From positions 6,243,802-6,307,801 of the forward strand of contig NZ_CP160680.1 in assembly GCF_040784935.1 (NCBI RefSeq): a stretch of 64,000 bases of DNA, given 5' to 3'. Of this stretch, positions 35,687 through 44,120 are shown piece after piece; positions within the stretch are counted from its first letter, which is position 1, and the number at the start of each line of letters is the position of its first letter. Under the pieces are notes generated by a model. That model was not told the origin of the DNA. It worked only from the letters and a program-made list of their open reading frames with translations, and did no database searches. Position numbers and translations under genes: made by a program. Source of the DNA: Lewinella sp. LCG006. GTDB taxonomy: Bacteria; Bacteroidota; Bacteroidia; Chitinophagales; Saprospiraceae.

Positions 35687-35720
35687 TGGTTATAACATTG
35701 GCTAAAAACCATACGGGTTT
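35687..35720 (+). other. Possible attC half-site e closing the array
   Basis: TGGTTATAAC (35687-35696) is the exact complement of GTTATAACCA at 33582, the start of the cyclase cassette, and is followed by ATTGGCTA, similar to the TTTGCTA arms of the other sites. Eight of the ten bases are self-palindromic, so the evidence is weaker than at sites a-d. No right arm or R' box is evident before the next gene; the remaining bases to 35850 hold only small palindromes (GCCGTACGGTTC near 35789). Confidence 0.35.
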
Positions 35721-35904
35721 GCGCTTCGTGGGATTATTTAAAAGTGAAAAACATTCTTAACTTCGAGAAACAAAATTGGGTAAATAAGCCGTACGGTTCC
35801 TAGCCTGAGCCGTTCGGCGAAAGCTACTCCCTCTACCTTCTCTACCTTAAGTGGCAATTGCATCGCCACGTATCTCTTTACGACTCTTGTTAAAAACAAC
35901 CATC

Positions 35905-37023
35905 GTGAATTTATCTCCTGAAGAAAAAAACCGCTACGCCCGGCATTTGATCCTTCCTGGTTTTGGAATGGAAGCCCAGCTCAAACTGAAGGCTGCCCGA
36001 GTGCTCGTCATTGGTGCCGGCGGCTTGGGTAGCCCGCTTTTGCAATACCTGGCTGCCGCCGGTGTGGGTACCATTGGCATTATCGACCCCGATAGGGTGA
36101 GCAGCAGCAACCTCCAACGACAGGTTTTGTACGGAGAAAAAGATTTGGGCAAACTAAAGGTTGAAGCTGCTAAAGAGCGGCTCCTGGATTTGAACCCTCA
36201 TCTTTCGATCAACACCTATCCGCAAGTTTTTGACAAAAACAATGCGATGGAAATATTATCTGAGTACGAGATAATTGCGGATGGGACAGATAATTTCCCT
36301 ACCAGGTACTTGGTCAATGATGCCTGTGTACTCGCAGGAAAGCCCTACGTGTATGGTTCAATCTTCCGCTTTGAAGGTCAGGTGAGTGTCTTTAACCTGG
36401 CAATGCCGGATGGCAGTAGAAGTCCTAATTACCGCGACCTCTACCCCACTCCACCACCACCAGATCAGGTACCCAATTGTGCAGAAGGCGGTGTATTGGG
36501 AGTATTGCCTGGTATGATTGGGGCGATGCAAGCCAATGAAGTTATCAAAATCATTACCGAAACGGGCACTTCGCTAGCGGGCAAAATGGTACTTTTTGAT
36601 GCTGCCCATTTTAGTCAGCACACCTTACGTTACAAGGCCAATCCCGCTACGAAGATTGAAGCACTTATTGACTACGAAGTATTTTGCGGCTTGCCTGCAC
36701 AAGAACAATTACCCAGCATTGATGCGGGGACACTGAAAGCGATGCTGCAACGTAAGGAAGACTTCCTTCTTTTGGATGTAAGAGAGCAAAGTGAATACGA
36801 CTTGGATCATCTCGACGGAAAGCTCATGCCGCTGGTAGAGTTGCCCGAAAAATGGCAAGAGCTGCCAAAACAAACCTTGGTAGTTGTGCACTGCCAAAGC
36901 GGTGCTCGCAGCGCCAGAGCTGTAGCATTTTTACAAGAGAAGGGTTATTCTCAGGTCTATAATCTGGAAGGAGGGATAAATGCTTATCGCAATTTAACAA
37001 GCGCAATACCACCACTTACTTAG
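35905..37023 (+). CDS. MoeB/ThiF-type adenylyltransferase with C-terminal rhodanese domain
   Basis: E1-like enzyme that adenylates the C-terminus of a sulfur-carrier protein (MoaD or ThiS type). From the GTG at 35905 it is 372 residues; an in-frame GTG at 35851 would add 18 without homology. The nucleotide loop is VLVIGAGGLGSPLLQYLAAAGVGTIGIID, the conserved Arg/Gln stretch is SNLQRQVLYGEKDLGKLK, and DGTDNFPTRYLVNDAC follows. The C-terminal rhodanese (LLDVREQSEYDLDHLDG, VVVHCQSGARSARAV) has its catalytic cysteine in HCQSGARS. The CXXC zinc pairs of typical MoeB are not evident. Either molybdopterin or thiamine synthesis is possible. Confidence 0.88.
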   Translation: MNLSPEEKNRYARHLILPGFGMEAQLKLKAARVLVIGAGGLGSPLLQYLAAAGVGTIGIIDPDRVSSSNLQRQVLYGEKDLGKLKVEAAKERLLDLNPHLSINTYPQVFDKNNAMEILSEYEIIADGTDNFPTRYLVNDACVLAGKPYVYGSIFRFEGQVSVFNLAMPDGSRSPNYRDLYPTPPPPDQVPNCAEGGVLGVLPGMIGAMQANEVIKIITETGTSLAGKMVLFDAAHFSQHTLRYKANPATKIEALIDYEVFCGLPAQEQLPSIDAGTLKAMLQRKEDFLLLDVREQSEYDLDHLDGKLMPLVELPEKWQELPKQTLVVVHCQSGARSARAVAFLQEKGYSQVYNLEGGINAYRNLTSAIPPLT

Positions 37024-37212
37024 CTCCTCTTCTGTTTCCAGGAGGTATTCATTGATTTTTTTCAAGCCTTCAAGCCGAACGCTACCATCGGTAAGAATAG
37101 CTTCTTTGAGCTTGCGATTCAATCGTACAGAATGTGCCAGAGCGAGTTCGGTAAGTTTGTCGACCAAGTCCATATTGGGCTCGTCTTTGCGGGGGATTTC
37201 CAGTTTAATCAT
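36994..37212 (-). CDS. Small conserved-looking hypothetical protein
   Basis: 72 residues, starting MIKLEIPRKDEPNMDLVDKL, predicted helical, ending WWYCAC. The sequence has normal coding composition and its 3' end overlaps the convergent MoeB/ThiF gene by 30 bases. No family is recognised. Its own leader (37213-37260) has no unusual feature. Confidence 0.55.
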   Translation of the reverse strand: MIKLEIPRKDEPNMDLVDKLTELALAHSVRLNRKLKEAILTDGSVRLEGLKKINEYLLETEEELSKWWYCAC

Positions 37213-37370
37213 TTCCTTTTTTGGGTTGGCTGTTGTCGCCTGAGCGTTCTTGGGGGAGCTAAGGTTAAAACATTATTAATCAATATACTATTGGTTGCAT
37301 AACATGCGTAGTTGTAACGCTATGAGGTGCGATTAGTTGTATAAAAATCAATAATTTTTTCTCCTATTTT

Positions 37371-38546
37371 TTAATCTCGCGAAGGTCTGCTGATGGCACT
37401 TAAACGGACGGCTAGATTAAGGATTCCTCGAACTTGTTCCTGAGGCGCTTGATGCCATAATTGATTGGGAGGATGGAGCAGATCATCCAGCAAAAGTGCG
37501 TTGTTTAATTGGTAGTAAGTTACCCAATCTTCTCTAGTGGCAGCAGCAAACTGAGCAAAGGCTGCCTCATACCGCCCACAAGGTAGCGGAGCGGTACTAA
37601 AATCACAAAATTCTGGCACCTCCTCCCCTCTTGCCATAATATTGATCCAGGCAAATACATTGACGTAGCTTTCTTTGTAGTAATACCTGAACTCTCGCCA
37701 AAAATCCTTGGAAATGGGCAAATCAGCTGCTGCTACGTAGGCATTTAGCAAAGCTAGCGAACCTCCTACAGGCGTCAGTCTACAGCGATTGGTAGCCGTA
37801 AATCCGGCACAAGGCAGCTTGGTGTCCTCAAATTGAAGCTCCCGGCGAATGTATTCACTCCAATCTTCTCCGGCAACATCGAGGTAATTCGTACCGTAGG
37901 CGGTGTCGTATAACTTCAAGGCGTAGAGCGCAGCAGCGTTATCAGCTGGCCGCAAGGCCATGTCCTCAGGTCGGGAAGCAAGGTGCTTATATTGTGATCG
38001 GGAAATACCCATTACCAGATAAACCGACAGTTCTTCCCACTGCGTATGGTACTTTTCATCTTTGGTATAAAGCTGGTAATGACCCAGAATGATGGCTGCT
38101 TGTGTAAGGAAAAACAATTGCTGCTCCCATCTTTTTTTGTTTTTCCAGATAGGAAAATGATCGCGGTCACTGATATAGGCAGCCATCCAGGCCATGTGTT
38201 TAGCAATACGCGGATCGGGTTCATCCATCAAATCAGCCATCTGATGTAGCGCAATTGATGACTGACCCATCATAAAGATCGTTGTCTCCTGAAGATCATC
38301 CTGCCGATAGACATACTCCTTCAGATCTTCCTTATCCAAACCGTACAGGAGTTGTTTGTAGAATCCTTCACGCTGCCAACCGGTAATTTCTACCAACCAT
38401 AATCCTAGCAAAAACAAGGCAATCAAGGTTCCCACCCCTACCAGTGCCAAAGCTACTCTTGGAAGTCTTTTCCGCAACAGATAAGCAATAAACCAGAAGA
38501 GTCCGGCTCCAAACAAAAGGATAATCAAGAAGGCAATAAATGGCAT
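37371..38546 (-). CDS. Membrane-anchored protein with helical soluble domain
   Basis: 391 residues: two transmembrane helices at the N-terminus (about 2-22 and 33-52) and a soluble region of about 330 residues rich in aromatic and charged residues, apparently all helical. Two cysteine-containing stretches (LPCAGFTATNRCRLTPVGGS and PEFCDFSTAPLPCGRYE) could form disulfides if the domain is periplasmic. No family or catalytic motif is recognised. Single gene between convergent and divergent neighbours. Confidence 0.75.
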   Translation of the reverse strand: MPFIAFLIILLFGAGLFWFIAYLLRKRLPRVALALVGVGTLIALFLLGLWLVEITGWQREGFYKQLLYGLDKEDLKEYVYRQDDLQETTIFMMGQSSIALHQMADLMDEPDPRIAKHMAWMAAYISDRDHFPIWKNKKRWEQQLFFLTQAAIILGHYQLYTKDEKYHTQWEELSVYLVMGISRSQYKHLASRPEDMALRPADNAAALYALKLYDTAYGTNYLDVAGEDWSEYIRRELQFEDTKLPCAGFTATNRCRLTPVGGSLALLNAYVAAADLPISKDFWREFRYYYKESYVNVFAWINIMARGEEVPEFCDFSTAPLPCGRYEAAFAQFAAATREDWVTYYQLNNALLLDDLLHPPNQLWHQAPQEQVRGILNLAVRLSAISRPSRD

Positions 38547-38558
38547 ATTCTAAATTAA

Positions 38559-39035
<477 letters not shown>

Positions 39036-39050
39036 ACTCCTTCTGCTTTA

Positions 39051-39206
39051 AGAGCATGTTTGGAGCTTGCTTGCACTGAAAACCAAGTATTTAGCAACCT
39101 GGCGTCACTCAAAATCACTTACTTGACCCGCCAAGCGCGTGATTTTGAGTTTAGCCAGAACGCCAAATCATTGATTTTCAAAAGTAATCCGCTCCAAACA
39201 TGCTCT
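39051..39206 (-). repeat. MITE-like palindromic repeat family A, copy 2
   Basis: 156 bp, inverted relative to the copy at 8694, same length, three substitutions. Inverted ends AGAGCATGTTTGGAGC and GCTCCAAACATGCTCT are unchanged. TAA flanks both sides (39049-39051 and 39206-39208). It fills the gap between the ferredoxin stop and the convergent small gene, whose TAG stop overlaps the element's end. Confidence 0.85.
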
Positions 39207-39462
39207 AAAAACGACGTTTCAGCCAACGATCTGGCTTAATTTTCTGTGAATATTTCGTCATCTCATCCAGACGTAGTTTGCAGGATTCACACTGCAATAG
39301 ATGTTCTCTGGTGCGCTTTAGCTCCTTTTCGCCCATGCGGTTCGATAAGAAATTATCTAAATCGTCATCATCAAGATGCTTAAGGGTTCCTTTGATTTGT
39401 CGCCACATGAACCAAATGACAGACAAGGCAAACACTACAACGATTAAAGCTTCTGTACTCAT
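39205..39462 (-). CDS. Small membrane protein with HxxxCxxC zinc-finger-like motif
   Basis: 85 residues: one N-terminal transmembrane helix (ALIVVVFALSVIWFMWR), an acidic segment, then REHLLQCESCKLRLDEM, the pattern of the anti-sigma zinc-finger (HC2) family, and a basic tail. No partner sigma gene is adjacent, so an anti-sigma role is uncertain. The stop codon lies in the edge of the family A repeat. Confidence 0.65.
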   Translation of the reverse strand: MSTEALIVVVFALSVIWFMWRQIKGTLKHLDDDDLDNFLSNRMGEKELKRTREHLLQCESCKLRLDEMTKYSQKIKPDRWLKRRF

Positions 39463-39480
39463 TTTCTTTTTTATTACTTC

Positions 39481-40629
39481 TTAGACTTGCCGTAATACTT
39501 CCATCAGGCGTTCCCAATCTTCTGCATTATTGTAAACATTTGGTGCAATACGAATTGTTTGACCACGGACGCTCACCAAAATCTTATGGGCTGACAACCG
39601 AGCTTGCACCGTTTCCATGTCTACCCTTTGGGGTAATCCCAAGCCCACCAAATGATGCCCGCGCTGTTCTTCCGGTAAGATGTTGAAACCCATCGCTACC
39701 AGCTCCTCCAAATAGGGACGGTTCAAATTGGCACAATACGCTTGGATACGGTCAGGCTCCCAGGCATTAATCTGCTGAAGCGCTGTTTCCAACATGGGTA
39801 AGAGTACAAAATTACTTTGTTCACCCATGCAATAGCGGCCTGCTAATGGGAGGTAATCAGGTTGGTAGTTGATCAGATTACGAAAATCATCGCTTCCTTT
39901 GCGGTTGATCCAGTTTTCTTCAATCGGCTGTCCTCCATCCAGCGCAGGGCCATAATAAGCCACGCCAGTAGAATACGGCCCCATCAACCACTTATAAGCT
40001 GCACAAATAAGGGCATCAGGTTGAATTTTTTGTACATCAAACGGTAAGGCCCCAACGGATTGTGTTCCGTCGATAATGAGCCAAGCCCCAACTTCTCTGG
40101 TTTTTTGCCGGATGGCTTCCAGGTCAAAGCGAACGCCTCCTACCCAATGCACGTGGGAAAGCGCTACCGCAGCGGTATCAGGACCAATAGCCGCCAGGAG
40201 TGCTTCGTTCCAACGCAGGCCCTTATCCGGACCTTCACCTACTCCTACACTGCTTAGTTTTCCGCCTTTGGCCTGGGCCAATTGCTGCCAGGAATAATAA
40301 TTGCTGGGAAACTGCTCAGCAGCCACCACTATTTCCTGACCTTCTTTGAAAGGCAGGTTTTTTGCTACGGTTGCTATGCCATAAGAGACCGAAGGAATGA
40401 CAGCAATACGGTCAGGTTCCTTGGCATTGATGGTGTTGGCAAATGCTTTTTTCACATTGCGCACCAGGCTAAAGAAACCTTCTGGCGCAATCCGATTGGG
40501 TGCGTTTTTAAGGCTGATAGCGTGTCGTCCTGCAGCCTCAACACTCTTGAGCTGAGGGGACATGTAGGCACAGTTTAGAAAAGTAACAGACTCATCCAAC
40601 TGAAACAGTGATCGCTGGCATTTTAGCAT
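39481..40629 (-). CDS. Class V aminotransferase-fold PLP enzyme
   Basis: 382 residues of the NifS/isopenicillin-N-epimerase-like group. The PLP lysine is in ICAAYKWLMGPYSTG, the phosphate/ring-binding region IDGTQSVGALPFDV precedes it, and SVSYGIATVAKNL is the phosphate cup near residue 85. No conserved catalytic cysteine loop of cysteine desulfurases is evident, so an epimerase, lyase or selenocysteine-lyase-like activity is possible. Substrate is unknown. It follows the small zinc-finger-like gene's direction with an 18-base gap. Confidence 0.85.
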   Translation of the reverse strand: MLKCQRSLFQLDESVTFLNCAYMSPQLKSVEAAGRHAISLKNAPNRIAPEGFFSLVRNVKKAFANTINAKEPDRIAVIPSVSYGIATVAKNLPFKEGQEIVVAAEQFPSNYYSWQQLAQAKGGKLSSVGVGEGPDKGLRWNEALLAAIGPDTAAVALSHVHWVGGVRFDLEAIRQKTREVGAWLIIDGTQSVGALPFDVQKIQPDALICAAYKWLMGPYSTGVAYYGPALDGGQPIEENWINRKGSDDFRNLINYQPDYLPLAGRYCMGEQSNFVLLPMLETALQQINAWEPDRIQAYCANLNRPYLEELVAMGFNILPEEQRGHHLVGLGLPQRVDMETVQARLSAHKILVSVRGQTIRIAPNVYNNAEDWERLMEVLRQV

Positions 40630-40710
40630 TGGCTGGGTATTTTAGCAAATATAGGTTGCCCAGCGACAGCACAGAAATAAATCGATCCGGTTTTAATTAG
40701 TCAATTATTA

Positions 40711-40870
40711 GACTTGTTCTGCTGGGTCAGTTTGGTGGGAAAATTGATGCATTATCGACCACGCGAAGCCTTTTTTGAGGAGCCTAGCCATAGCTAAGCG
40801 ACTTAAAAAAGGCACAGTGTGGGAAGATAAGGCGCGATTTGCCCCCGAAATGATCCCAGCAGAACAAGTC
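40711..40870 (+). repeat. MITE-like palindromic repeat family B, copy 1
   Basis: 160 bp with long inverted ends (GACTTGTTCTGCTGGG and CCCAGCAGAACAAGTC; including flanking TTA/TAA the match is 19 bp). An inner stem GCCTTTTTT / AAAAAAGGC surrounds CTAGC-CATA-GCTAA. The second copy is at 59015. The end coincides with the TAG stop of the gene at 40870. Confidence 0.85.
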
Positions 40871-42237
40871 TAATAGCGCAAATAACACCTTACCCCAAAT
40901 TGCACTGCCGAGAGGCCACCAAAAGGCGCTTCCTTGCTTGGCCATCCCGTGAGATGGCGCTGATATTGAAGTGTAGCTTCCCAATGCTGTGCAAAGCGAT
41001 AACGCAAGCTGCTGTTCATACTCAATTGCCATCTTTTAGCCTCAATCGGATAGGGATCACTAAAGGAATTGGTAGTCGGATCCAACTCATAGACCGACAA
41101 AACAGAATCGTACAAATCAACCCGTAAATCACTGATATCTAGTGAAGGCTCAGCCACTACCGCCGACGCATTTTCTAAAACAGCAGTAGCATTGCTAATA
41201 TAACTCCCCTGCACCGCCAGCCCTAGAGTAATTCTTGGCGACAGTTGATAAAGACTTCCGAGGTAAAGATTCCAACGGCTGGTTTGTATGTTCTGAAAAG
41301 CCAATGACCGCTCTACCGCGTAGCCACTCCCCAATGCTCCTGAAAATTCTTCTGCTAAGGCCCTATCTGCATTGTTTCCGATCAAAAGAGAACGCTGATT
41401 AAACTGGTATTGCACTCCAAGCTCTGCAAGCCACTTCTTTGTAATATCACGCTGAAGCCCTATCCCGCCAGCGACGCTGTGGTAATCCGTGGTCGCTAAG
41501 GAAAAACCTCCTTGGCCTTCCAGATAGTAATGCCAGGGGCTAATGGGTTGTACTTTGGAAGGCTGAATAGGCAACAGGAAGTCGGATCCCGAGCTCTCGG
41601 GAGGAAGTCGGAAGTCGGAAATAGCCGGTAACTGTTGGGTCACCCAAGTAGCGGATTCCGAAGGTGTTGTCGTAGGAACCAATGCAAGCGCTGGCGTTTC
41701 AAACGAAACCTCCTCCTCCGTATAAACACCTTTTACAGGGGCTATCGCATGACTACTTTCTTCTTCGAGAAGAGGACCATTTACCATGATAGGATCTGTT
41801 TCCGCAGCGGTGTTGCTATGATGATCCGCATTGTTGGCAATCGATAAAGCAACCGCGGGCGCATCCACCTGATCAGTATTCAAGGCTGCTACAAATGGAT
41901 TGATGCTTACTTCCTCCGTAGGCTTATCCTCTGAAAAAGAAGATTCCTCCGTAGGCGTAACATCCTCATATTGCTTGCTTTGAGCAGTGTTATTGGATGT
42001 TGTAGAGGCGACAACGGCCTCCTCTTTTTCAACGATAGGCACTGAGGGCTTGCCCGTGTCTTTACTAAAGAGATAAATGTTTAGAAAAAGAATAGCAAGG
42101 CCGGCAAGGCCAGCCCACCACCAAATGACCGCACGACGCTTCTTTTGTGGCATCGCTTGATCCAACTGCTTTTCCATCTGTAGCCAGGCATTATCAATCA
42201 ATGCCGGATCTAACTTTCGGTTATTATTATCCTGCAT
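40870..42237 (-). CDS. Membrane-anchored protein with C-terminal beta-barrel, paired with ECF sigma factor
   Basis: 455 residues. An N-terminal cytoplasmic part of 35 residues (DPALIDNAWLQMEKQLDQAMPQKKRR), one transmembrane helix (VIWWWAGLAGLAILFLNIYLF), a long acidic low-complexity linker (about 60-215), and a C-terminal domain ending in outer-membrane-like strands (QFGVRCYLRY). This architecture follows ECF sigma factor genes in Bacteroidota and probably works as a sensor or anti-sigma-like partner. Its ATG overlaps the end of the sigma gene by 11 bases, implying coupling. Confidence 0.75.
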   Translation of the reverse strand: MQDNNNRKLDPALIDNAWLQMEKQLDQAMPQKKRRAVIWWWAGLAGLAILFLNIYLFSKDTGKPSVPIVEKEEAVVASTTSNNTAQSKQYEDVTPTEESSFSEDKPTEEVSINPFVAALNTDQVDAPAVALSIANNADHHSNTAAETDPIMVNGPLLEEESSHAIAPVKGVYTEEEVSFETPALALVPTTTPSESATWVTQQLPAISDFRLPPESSGSDFLLPIQPSKVQPISPWHYYLEGQGGFSLATTDYHSVAGGIGLQRDITKKWLAELGVQYQFNQRSLLIGNNADRALAEEFSGALGSGYAVERSLAFQNIQTSRWNLYLGSLYQLSPRITLGLAVQGSYISNATAVLENASAVVAEPSLDISDLRVDLYDSVLSVYELDPTTNSFSDPYPIEAKRWQLSMNSSLRYRFAQHWEATLQYQRHLTGWPSKEAPFGGLSAVQFGVRCYLRY

Positions 42238-42820
42238 ACTGGCTACTATGATTTGATGCTTGATTCATTAATATTTTCAACTTTTGCCGAGCATTGGACA
42301 AATGCCATTTGGAAGTGCCATCGCTAATTCCAAGTCGCTCTCCAATTTCTACATGCGTATAACCCTCAACTGCATAAAGCCAAAACACTTCTCGAGTAGC
42401 TTTAGGCAATTTATCAATTAGGCCCACCATATCTTCAAAATACAACTGATGCAATGCAGAGGTAGAAGTAGGCGCATCCCAATCTTCAACGGGTAAAAAG
42501 CGTACTTTTTTATCACTTTTCCGGTAGTAATCAGCGATACTATGAAACACCAACCGACGAATCCACCCCTCCAATGATCCTGCGAAGTTGAAGGTGTGCA
42601 ATTTGGTAAAGACCCGCAAAAATCCTGAGTTCAAGATTTCCACAGCTTCTTCTTCCGTATTGGCATAACGCTGACACATCCGATACATGGTCGGAAAAAA
42701 CTTGCGGTATAACAGCTCTTGAGAACGGCGATCGTTGTTGACGCAGCCCTCTACTAATACCCGCTCATCATGTTGGTCGTTGTGTGTTGCCAATGAACCG
42801 ATGATAAATGACATCTCCAA
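42227..42820 (-). CDS. ECF-type RNA polymerase sigma factor
   Basis: 197 residues with sigma region 2 (ELLYRKFFPTMYRMCQRYANTEEEAVEILNSGFLRVF, then GWIRRLVFHSIADYYRKSDK) and region 4 (IDKLPKATREVFWLYAVEGYTHVEIGERLGISDGTSKWHLSNARQKLK, a clear helix-turn-helix). No region 3. An internal ATG two codons on (MSFIIG) is an alternative start. It heads a likely three-gene unit with the overlapping beta-barrel gene; the gene at 42844 precedes it closely. Confidence 0.93.
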   Translation of the reverse strand: MEMSFIIGSLATHNDQHDERVLVEGCVNNDRRSQELLYRKFFPTMYRMCQRYANTEEEAVEILNSGFLRVFTKLHTFNFAGSLEGWIRRLVFHSIADYYRKSDKKVRFLPVEDWDAPTSTSALHQLYFEDMVGLIDKLPKATREVFWLYAVEGYTHVEIGERLGISDGTSKWHLSNARQKLKILMNQASNHSSQYAG

Positions 42821-42843
42821 TAAATCTCAAAGATGTTGATGGA

Positions 42844-43890
42844 TTAAAACAGCAACCCCAGCGAAAATAAAAATCGCTGATAGGTAACATTACGGTATTC
42901 TATATTCCCATTAAATGGGCGTTCTTGTACATAATAAGCATCCTGAAGACGGTAGCCCAAACCAATCGTAAAGTTGGACTTTTCATTAGCCCCCAGACGT
43001 AATCCTACTTCAGGATGGATCATCCAACCACCTTCGGCAGTCGTTACACCCTGGCTTTTGTTAGTAAGGGCAAAACCATAACCAGCATTCAGCCCAAGGT
43101 AAGGTGCCACGATACTTTTACTCAAGTAACCGCGGTAATGCCCGAAGACACTGAGAATCGACTCTCCGTCCTCCAAATCATAGGCATCATAACTCATTCC
43201 TAAACCCACTCCTACCATTCGCTTGAACTGGTAGCCCATGATATGTTGGATGTTAAAGCCAATAGCCGATTGCGTAATCGTTCTTTCTTCGAAACCTGGC
43301 GTGAAAAAAAACTGCTCTGCTCGTTCTCTTTTGCCAAAGGAAAAAGCAAAACTCGTCGTATTAAACCAACCTTCTTCCCTGAAATCATACGTGGGCTTAC
43401 GGCGCTCAAATGCTGGTTTGTCGGTATCAGGTTTTTCCGGCAGGTATTCACTTCCACGCTTTGGACGTGGCATATTGTAGGTGATTTCTTTTACTTCCGT
43501 GTCCATCAAGACAGCTATCGTACCAGATTTTAGCTTAACCCTCATTTCTCCATCCGGTGAATAGGATTTGATATACCCTTCATAGACGGTACCATCATTT
43601 AACGTAACATTACTGACAACCTTTGTTTCTTCGGCTACAGGAAGGGTCGTTTGCCAGGTTTCATTTTCAGCGACAGGCAGCTGCTGAATCTGCTCAATGG
43701 CTTCCAACGGGTAGGTTTGTATGATCTCGTCTTCTGCTCTTTTGAAAACGATCTTGTTATCCTCCGTGTAATTAATAATCGTGCCTGGCACGACGACGCC
43801 ACTTCGCAGGTGTAAAACGTCACCAGATTGCGCAGATAATACCAGCGTAAGCACAGAGAAAGCAACCAAACAGGTGATCTTATTTATCAT
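42844..43890 (-). CDS. Exported protein with SH3-like N-terminus and beta-barrel C-terminus
   Basis: 348 residues with signal peptide MINKITCLVAFSVLTLVLSAQ. Two short beta modules follow (VLHLRSGVVVPGTIINYTEDNKIVFKRAED and VTLNDGTVYEGYIKSYSPDGEMRVKLKSG), each resembling the other, then an outer-membrane-like barrel (about 175-348) ending in FLFSLGLLF. No named family. It ends 23 bases upstream of the sigma factor, so these genes probably form one transcript. Confidence 0.75.
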   Translation of the reverse strand: MINKITCLVAFSVLTLVLSAQSGDVLHLRSGVVVPGTIINYTEDNKIVFKRAEDEIIQTYPLEAIEQIQQLPVAENETWQTTLPVAEETKVVSNVTLNDGTVYEGYIKSYSPDGEMRVKLKSGTIAVLMDTEVKEITYNMPRPKRGSEYLPEKPDTDKPAFERRKPTYDFREEGWFNTTSFAFSFGKRERAEQFFFTPGFEERTITQSAIGFNIQHIMGYQFKRMVGVGLGMSYDAYDLEDGESILSVFGHYRGYLSKSIVAPYLGLNAGYGFALTNKSQGVTTAEGGWMIHPEVGLRLGANEKSNFTIGLGYRLQDAYYVQERPFNGNIEYRNVTYQRFLFSLGLLF

Positions 43891-44120
43891 TCCAAAAACA
43901 GTTTTATAATCAAGTCAACCTCTTCGCACAGCCAAGACAGAAGGCAAGTACAAAAGGGTTGGGTGAAAAAATAAATTTTACGGTATTAGTAATTTAGCTT
44001 CGCTGATCGTCGCAAGCTCCTCAAAGTTGACGGAATCAGTTATTTTTTTTCCGTCACTTACAGAATCAAGCTACCTTTACGGCGAAATAAATACGTACCC
44101 TACACAATATAAGGTTTCCT

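Noticed and set aside
35785-35850. Group II intron domain V remnant (GCCGTACGGTTC)
   Set aside because: Only about 12 bases resemble the 3' half of domain V; no matching 5' half or domain VI.
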